From Stramenopiles sp. TOSAG23-6 (lineage: Eukaryota; Sar), in NCBI GenBank assembly GCA_900128565.1, contig LT636177.1:1-13040 (forward strand): a stretch of 13,040 nt of DNA, read 5' to 3'. Positions 8,301-13,040 of this stretch are shown here, in pieces; position 1 is the stretch's first letter, and each line of letters starts with the position of its first letter. Position numbers and translations under genes: made by a program. The notes under the pieces are model-generated. The model searched no databases. It saw nothing but the letters and a program-made list of their open reading frames with translations, and was not told the DNA's origin.

Positions 8301-8535
8301 ATATCAATCTCAAATCATCGAGTCATTTTCGTCGACATCATCATCATCGACTCATCGACTCGTAGGACTCTAGCTAGAGTAGTGTAATTAAGGTGGTGAG
8401 TGACCACTCTTCATAACCCAAATCGCTGTGCCATTATTAACACCATATCTAGAAATCCTTCAGTATAGTTTATATATTTATTGTGAGCTTACTCTAACTA
8501 CATTCTGTCTTTAGTGATTCAGTCCAAAATAGTTA

Positions 8536-9117
8536 ATGAGTTCTTCTGCAGTAAGCGGTACAGATTCAACAGTAGTTGCTCCCAACACTTCTACTGGAAA
8601 AAGAAAAAATGTAGCATCAGAAATTCTCATACCGCAAGCATCGGTAGCTCGTATTATCAAGTCGATATTACCGAATAGTGTTCAGGTAGGAAAGTGTGCC
8701 AAGCAGTATTTTATGCTTAACCAACAAACTGCTGTCGATTTTTTCAACACTTTGTTTCATGACTAACTTTTTTATTTGAAAATATGATAACCTTCACAAC
8801 ACAGAGCGTTTGCACGGGCTGCAGGAATATTTGTCTTATATGCAACTGCTACAGCAAATGAATTTTGTAAAGAGAATAAGCGACAGACAATCTCTGCTCA
8901 AGATGTCTTATCTGCCATGGAAGAACTTGACTTTGATGATTTCTTGGAAACCTTACAGTCTTCTCTAGAAGAATACAGAGCTGATCAAAATAAAAAAAAG
9001 CAAGTCAAGAAAATGCAAGAAAAAAGTTTAGCGCAAAGTCGTGAACAAAACAACAACAACATGGATGTAGATCCCCCTGTGCCTGTAATGCTGCCGCAAG
9101 AACAAATATCGAAGTAA
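8536..9117 (+). CDS. POLE3: DNA polymerase epsilon subunit 3 / Dpb4 / CHRAC17 histone-fold protein
   Basis: The two exons, 8536-8705 and 8805-9117, encode 160 residues. The histone fold reads IPQASVARIIKSILPNSVQV, GKCAKQAFARAAGIFVLYAT, ANEFCKENKRQTISAQDVLS, then AMEELDFDDFLETLQSSLEEYR, followed by a basic then acidic/Asn tail (KKKQVKKMQ...NMDVDPP). This matches POLE3/Dpb4, which pairs with POLE4/CHRAC15 in DNA polymerase epsilon and in the CHRAC remodeller; the LPN-V, VLYATxxAN and DVLSAMEEL-F blocks are its signature rather than NF-YB's. Length is normal (human about 147). The junction codon CAA is split across the intron. The region before the fold is a short Ser/Thr-rich leader. Confidence 0.9.
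8706..8804 (+). other. Conventional GT-AG intron in POLE3
   Basis: The intron starts GTATTTTATG and ends TTCACAACACAG. It is 99 nt, phase 2. Splicing joins AAG CA to A GCG TTT, giving the KQAFARAA sequence expected for the histone fold. CATGACTAAC at 8758-8767 is a good branch-point candidate about 40 nt from the acceptor. It lacks the GTACGAAATTTTGTAC core, so it is not a clear member of the repeated family, although its ends (GTAT... and ...TTCACAAC) are faintly similar. Confidence 0.85.
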
Positions 9118-9285
9118 CTTTTTTGTATTGGTGTGTAGCGCTGACTCAAATTTGAGTTGTGTACGTCCAAACTTTTTGTTTGGATTTTATATATTTTTTT
9201 CACAAACTATAAACTTTATTCTTCTTCTTGCATGAAATTTATAAAAATGAAATTAAAGACGTATTGTTAGAATATACAATCATCG

Positions 9286-10653
9286 CTAATCTTCATGAAC
9301 TGAAGCGGAAATGAACTGACTATGAAGCGTCTCTCTTTCACGTAGTATATTTTTACACGTTCTCATATGTTTTTTTAATTCAACGACATCTTTATATGGC
9401 ATTAAGCTATACCGACTAGCCTGCCATCCATAAAACATCTTCAAAATTTGGAGTATGAAAAATGCACCAGCAATGAACGCACCCGATTGATATACTGAAA
9501 TAGTGGGAAATAATCCATATAATACAACGGCTGGCTTCTGTAGTTGTAGGAGTATAAGATTACTTCGCAAATCAGCAGGCAGAAAAGGTACAACAGATGG
9601 CGTTGCCATTATAAGCGCAATCAATGGAACAATGACCCAAGCCAAGAGGGCAAACAAGAATGATCGCATGCTTAATTTACCAGCAGCTCCTCTAGCTATA
9701 GCATCATCACTGAGTTTGGTACGCAACTTCATATAAAGTTCCTCCGAGTCAGATTGCATAATTTTCAAATTGCTTTGTACTTTTTGCTTAATTTCCTGAT
9801 CAATGCCATCACATAACTTCCCGATATCATTAAGTTTAGAAAGTTCGGAAGATGTATCATTATTTGGAAGGAAAATAGTTGGAACTTCCCATCCATGTGT
9901 ATTTTTTACACGAATAGCAAGTCTCTGAGTAACTTGAGCTGATAACTTGATCACATCTGAGATCTTTTCACAAGTGTCAATTTTTGTTAAATAATATCTC
10001 ATTTTCTCGGAGTGGCGCACATTAAGCTTTTCTACAACTTCCATAGTACGAGGGGAGAGTGCCTGCCCTATTGGGTCAAGGAAAACGAAAATTAGGTCTA
10101 CATGGTCAGCTAAATATACCATGGCTTCATTGACGTCGAACGAATAGGAGACACCACCACCAACGAGACCTGGAGTATCCATAAAATCCACCATAGGGAA
10201 ATTTCTTGAGTTCGATACGGATGTAATGGTAGTGAAATTCTCTATCAGTCCTGGGAACTGAGAAATACCACGAATATGAGGGAAATACTTCAAGCTGCCC
10301 TCACCTTTAATGGGTGCAGAAGAGCGCTTTCCATATGTCACCATCGAGAAACCTTTACTCTCGATGGCCACACCAGTATTACGAACGTTTTCATCAACAT
10401 ACCAGTTTACAAACGATGATTTTCCTGCAGAGTGGTTTCCAATAATCATGACTGTGACTTTGTTTCTTGGACGAAGTTTAGTCAACCCAAGGCTCGCAGC
10501 AACATCTTCAAGGCCACCTTCTTTTTGGTAAGCAACTTTTACGTCTCCAAGAATCTTTTCGGTGAGAGACTGGGCAGCTTCTTCGTACGTATTAGCCTGC
10601 TCGCGGGACTTGTTCTTGCCATTGGATCTCGTTGATGATCTAGTTTTTGGCAT
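9286..10653 (-). CDS. Dynamin/EHD-superfamily GTPase with C-terminal membrane segments
   Basis: This is an intact 455-residue intronless frame. A basic, Ser-rich N-terminus is followed by a GTPase domain: G1 GNHSAGKSS (residues 72-80), G3 DTPG (159-162) and G4 TKID (223-226). LADHVDLIFVFLDPIGQALS (181-200) is the strand-helix seen in EHD and dynamin-like proteins. FPHIRGISQFPGL and FVNWYVDENVRNTGVAIES fit the EHD-like switch I region. After a helical stalk (about 280-320) come two or three hydrophobic stretches (about 331-352, 364-384 and 389-407), then a basic coiled C-terminus. This suggests a membrane-anchored fission/fusion or remodelling GTPase facing the cytosol. No EH domain is present. 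It could be a mitofusin-like or protist-specific dynamin. The organelle is unknown. Confidence 0.75.
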   Translation of the reverse strand: MPKTRSSTRSNGKNKSREQANTYEEAAQSLTEKILGDVKVAYQKEGGLEDVAASLGLTKLRPRNKVTVMIIGNHSAGKSSFVNWYVDENVRNTGVAIESKGFSMVTYGKRSSAPIKGEGSLKYFPHIRGISQFPGLIENFTTITSVSNSRNFPMVDFMDTPGLVGGGVSYSFDVNEAMVYLADHVDLIFVFLDPIGQALSPRTMEVVEKLNVRHSEKMRYYLTKIDTCEKISDVIKLSAQVTQRLAIRVKNTHGWEVPTIFLPNNDTSSELSKLNDIGKLCDGIDQEIKQKVQSNLKIMQSDSEELYMKLRTKLSDDAIARGAAGKLSMRSFLFALLAWVIVPLIALIMATPSVVPFLPADLRSNLILLQLQKPAVVLYGLFPTISVYQSGAFIAGAFFILQILKMFYGWQASRYSLMPYKDVVELKKHMRTCKNILRERETLHSQFISASVHED

Positions 10654-10761
10654 TTTAAGACACTAAAGGTATTGTAAAAGACTTGTGTGAATGACGAGTG
10701 AGAGACCTGGTGGTGTGACCTGGTCGTGAACATTGACATGACATGATTGGATTGATGTGGC

Positions 10762-10772
10762 TAGGGTTAGGG
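10762..10772 (+). promoter_or_regulatory. Telomere-repeat-like motif, second copy
   Basis: TAGGGTTAGGG lies about 109 nt upstream of the GTPase ATG (which is on the minus strand) and about 300 nt upstream of the small TM gene. It has the same core and the same position class (divergent spacer) as the motif at 8287-8300. Confidence 0.3.
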
Positions 10773-10784
10773 TATATTTTCCCG

Positions 10785-10815
10785 TTTGCAATTTTTTTTT
10801 TTATAAAATTGCAAA
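10785..10815. repeat. Perfect 11-bp inverted repeat (AT-rich hairpin)
   Basis: TTTGCAATTTT (10785-10795) and AAAATTGCAAA (10805-10815) are perfect reverse complements separated by a 9-nt T-rich loop. It lies in a promoter region, so a terminator role is unlikely. It may be a protein-binding palindrome or a chance AT-rich hairpin. Confidence 0.5.
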
Positions 10816-11069
10816 TTGTTGACACAAAATGTCATGCCAATTAATTGAAGATTGAAGCTGTGGCTCACGTACAGCTATCTATGTCCATTGTTTTAATAAA
10901 ATTTTGATATATTCTATTGAAGCCAACCCATGAAGGCGTGTAACGTTTGTTTTGTTCCTGGTGTCAAAAAGGTTACTTTATTATAGTCAAATAAAACAAC
11001 TCTTGAAGCATCTTTAGCTGAAACACGTCGAATTGAAAGTGAAATTAATACAACTCAAAAAAAATAAGC

Positions 11070-11279
11070 ATGTCTTCTTCTGGAAAGCGAGGAGTAATTG
11101 CTTTAGGGTTAGCCGCTGGAGTTACATCGTTGGGAATTATCTCACCATTGATTTACGCTTTTTTGAATGATAGAGATGCTGGTGAACTTCAATTAGATAT
11201 GGAAAGATCGAAATGGTTTAATTTCAATAAAAGTGAGAAGAAAAAATGTCTTAGAGAAAATAAAAAGAATGAAGGATAA
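11070..11279 (+). CDS. Small single-TM protein, 69 residues, unrecognised
   Basis: The sequence starts MSSSGKRG, then a hydrophobic segment at about residues 8-30 (VIALGLAAGVTSLGIISPLIYAF), then a charged tail ending in a Lys-rich stretch (KSEKKKCLRENKKNEG). The compact helix with small residues and a basic tail resembles small mitochondrial inner-membrane or assembly proteins, but I do not recognise a family. A and G content in third positions looks like the neighbouring genes. The ATG is preceded by an A-rich leader (CAAAAAAAATAAGC). A further upstream exon cannot be excluded. Confidence 0.5.
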   Translation: MSSSGKRGVIALGLAAGVTSLGIISPLIYAFLNDRDAGELQLDMERSKWFNFNKSEKKKCLRENKKNEG

Positions 11280-11467
11280 AAAAATCTTTTATGTTTTACA
11301 AAGTCTTCATGAATCAATTCTAATAAGAATGGAAACATAGCTTTCTATAGTTTTGCTAAAAACATTTCACCACCATTTCTCAACTGAGGCTCCAAAACAT
11401 GATTTCATACAAAATTTTGTTTTGTACATTTGAAACAAAACAAAAAAAGTTATTCTCGTTCGCTTGA

Positions 11468-11656
11468 CTAAGCTACACCATCATGCTCCATTTCATATCT
11501 TGTATAATGCCATTGTAAACCACAAGTTTCAATTTCTCGTAATATCTTTTGAGACGTATAATATACATAAGGAAGTGCAGACGTAAAGCTAGCTATCGCG
11601 AATAGAGACACTTTTGTACCAGTCTTTAGAATCGAAAACAAAAAAACAATAAACAC
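11468..11656 (-). CDS. Small TM protein or terminal exon, 62 residues, unrecognised
   Basis: The frame encodes an N-terminal hydrophobic stretch, then KTGTKVSLFAIASFTSALPYVYYTSQ as a likely membrane helix, then ILREIETCGLQWHYTRYEMEHDGVA, a polar tail with good coding character. TTTTCGATTCTAAAG just before KTGTK looks like a 3' splice acceptor, so the true N-terminus may be on an upstream exon and the MFIVFLF start may be spurious. It lies tail to tail with the other small TM gene and in the same orientation as H4. No family recognised. Confidence 0.4.
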   Translation of the reverse strand: MFIVFLFSILKTGTKVSLFAIASFTSALPYVYYTSQKILREIETCGLQWHYTRYEMEHDGVA

Positions 11657-11767
11657 AAAACCAAGAATATGTATAAATATTAGACACTTTCATCATTAAA
11701 ATAAAAAATTGTTCTCCAAGAAGGACGGTATTAATGAATACCTTTTTTAAATGTTTTTTGTTTAGTT

Positions 11768-11786
11768 CTTATATTATAATTATAAG
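11768..11786. repeat. AT-rich inverted repeat just past the H4 stop
   Basis: CTTATA (11768-11773) and TATAAG (11781-11786) flank a 7-nt spacer, 24-42 nt downstream of the H4 stop on the minus strand. The GC-rich metazoan-type histone stem-loop is not present here, so this weak hairpin is the only 3' structure I see. Confidence 0.3.
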
Positions 11787-11809
11787 ACACAGTTTTACTT
11801 TGGATGAGT

Positions 11810-12463
<654 letters not shown>

Positions 12464-12970
12464 ATGTGGTCAATTGCACGTAAGAGGTTCGTAACACAAA
12501 GTCGTAATTTGATCCATTCTCGGGGTCTTATCAGTTCGTCGTCTCATAAAGGTCGGCAGTGTTTCCCTGCTGCATCAGCAGCGCAAAAGGAACATCCCCA
12601 ACAAGCATCGTTGGACGAGATGTTTAATAATCCAAATCTCAAAGAGCGGACTATTCCAATCCAACTGCGGCAATCAGGAGATGGTCCTACGGGGGCAGTT
12701 GACGAAGCAGGTATGCATGGCAAAGGATTGCGACTTCTCGTTGATACGCGTGTTCGAAAAGGTCCATTTTGGCATTTGTCTCAAGAACAAGGAGCGTGGT
12801 GCTACCAAATATACAATAAAGTGTATCATCCACGTGCATACGTTAAGCCAGAAGATGGAGGTTTATGGAAAGAATACGAAAGTTTAACTAATGATGTCAC
12901 TATGTGGAACGTAGCTGTGGAACGTCAAATTGCTGTTAAAGGACCAGACGCAGAAAAATTTGTAGATTAT
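12464..12970 (+). CDS. dmdA: DmdA/GcvT-family aminomethyltransferase, mitochondrial, 3' partial
   Basis: This first exon encodes about 169 residues. The N-terminus (MWSIARKRFVTQSRNLIHSR) is basic, Ser-rich and lacks acidic residues, a typical mitochondrial presequence. The catalytic domain starts around residue 90: TRVRKGPFWHLSQEQGAW, CYQIYNKVYHPRAY, EYESLTNDVTMWNVAVERQI, AVKGPDAEKFVDY. The xWxVAVERQ motif after an EYxxLxxxVxxW helix, and YxxYNxxxxPxxY, are the pattern of DMSP demethylase (DmdA), a folate-dependent GcvT relative, whereas glycine-cleavage T protein and DMGDH/SARDH usually read FDxSxMG or FDxSxFG. DmdA moves a methyl from dimethylsulfoniopropionate to tetrahydrofolate. The C-terminal two-thirds lie outside the window, so another GcvT-family activity remains possible. 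Confidence 0.65.
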
Positions 12971-13040
12971 GTACGCTTTCATTATTAATTTCAAATTTAT
13001 TTTTTTTCGTACGACATTTTGTACCTAACAAATTTCGAAT
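12971..13040 (+). mobile_element. Introner-like intron, copy 5 (5' part only)
   Basis: It begins GTACGCTTTCATT just after the codon for Tyr in KFVDY, continues AATTTCAAATTTA, a T-tract, CGTACGACATTTTGTAC and CTAACAAATTTCG, and is cut off by the window end. It is collinear with copy 2 from its first bases. The in-frame TAA at 12986-12988 is intronic, so the apparent stop is not the end of the protein. Confidence 0.7.

Larger units (their letters stand above)
8039..8535. promoter_or_regulatory. Divergent spacer between kinesin and POLE3
   Basis: This 497-nt non-coding stretch lies between two divergent starts. It holds a TAG-rich simple repeat (8185-8242), a telomere-like motif (8287-8300), an ATC/TCATCGACTC repeat zone (8316-8362), a perfect 14-nt palindrome ACTCTAGCTAGAGT (8367-8380), and a GAGTGACCACTC inverted repeat (about 8399-8410). 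I see no RNA gene or conserved reading frame. It presumably contains both promoters. Confidence 0.4.
10654..11069. promoter_or_regulatory. Divergent spacer between GTPase and small TM protein
   Basis: This spacer holds a 13-nt near-tandem repeat GACCTGGTGGTGT / GACCTGGTCGTGA (10704-10729), a telomere-like motif (10762-10772), a perfect 11-bp inverted repeat (10785-10815), and a short stop-interrupted reading frame (10930-11067) ending 2 nt before the next ATG. I see no RNA gene. It presumably carries both promoters and the 5' UTRs. Confidence 0.4.

Noticed and set aside
8039-8535. tRNA or small RNA gene in the spacer
   Set aside because: No T-loop GTTCRANYC box or cloverleaf was seen; the palindromes do not assemble into a known RNA.
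8536-9117. NF-YB or archaeal-type histone instead of POLE3
   Set aside because: The VLYATATANEF and DVLSAMEELDF blocks and the tail fit POLE3/Dpb4 better than NF-YB.
11407-11440. Possible decayed introner near ATACAAAATTTTGTTTTGTACAT
   Set aside because: It has a weak resemblance to the core only, no T-tract or end motifs in the right order, and lies outside a gene; AT-rich chance is enough.

Overview
The window is AT-rich nuclear DNA from a flagellated eukaryotic microbe. The genes are eukaryotic (Misato, kinesin-9/KIF6, POLE3, core histone H4, an LYR-motif protein), they are densely packed, and several are split by short introns. A KIF6-type kinesin suggests a cilium. H4 is almost the textbook sequence, which argues against kinetoplastids. 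The split genes mostly carry one repeated ~100-nt intron family with inverted-repeat ends and no AG at the apparent 3' boundary. Introns of this general kind are known from Amoebophrya (Syndiniales, parasitic dinoflagellates), so a syndinian-like alveolate is my best guess. This is inference, and other marine protists are possible.

Layout: introner copy 1 and the C-terminal part of Misato (+) meet a pRiA4b/MM3350-like protein (-) tail to tail. A 163-nt shared promoter region separates that gene from an LYR protein (+), followed after only 52 nt by a degenerate AAA+ (Mg-chelatase/MoxR-like) gene (+) that contains introner copy 2 and a frameshift. This gene converges on a KIF6-like kinesin (-) that carries introner copies 3 and 4 and a short deletion just before its P-loop. 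A 497-nt divergent spacer with a telomere-like motif leads to POLE3 (+), which has an ordinary GT-AG intron. POLE3 converges on a dynamin/EHD-like membrane GTPase (-). A second divergent spacer, also with a telomere-like motif, leads to a small one-TM protein (+). Then come a second small TM protein (-) and histone H4 (-). A last divergent spacer precedes a mitochondrially targeted DmdA/GcvT-family gene (+), which runs into introner copy 5 at the window edge.

The genes are housekeeping and do not form one pathway. The most interesting content is the intron family: five copies (three complete) in four unrelated genes and on both strands, sharing ends (GTATG... to ...CAnAATACAT), a near-palindromic GTACGAAATTTTGTAC core and a CTAAC motif. 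They coexist with a conventional intron in POLE3. Two genes (kinesin and AAA+) have damaged frames, and one base in H4 is ambiguous, so some defects may come from the assembly.
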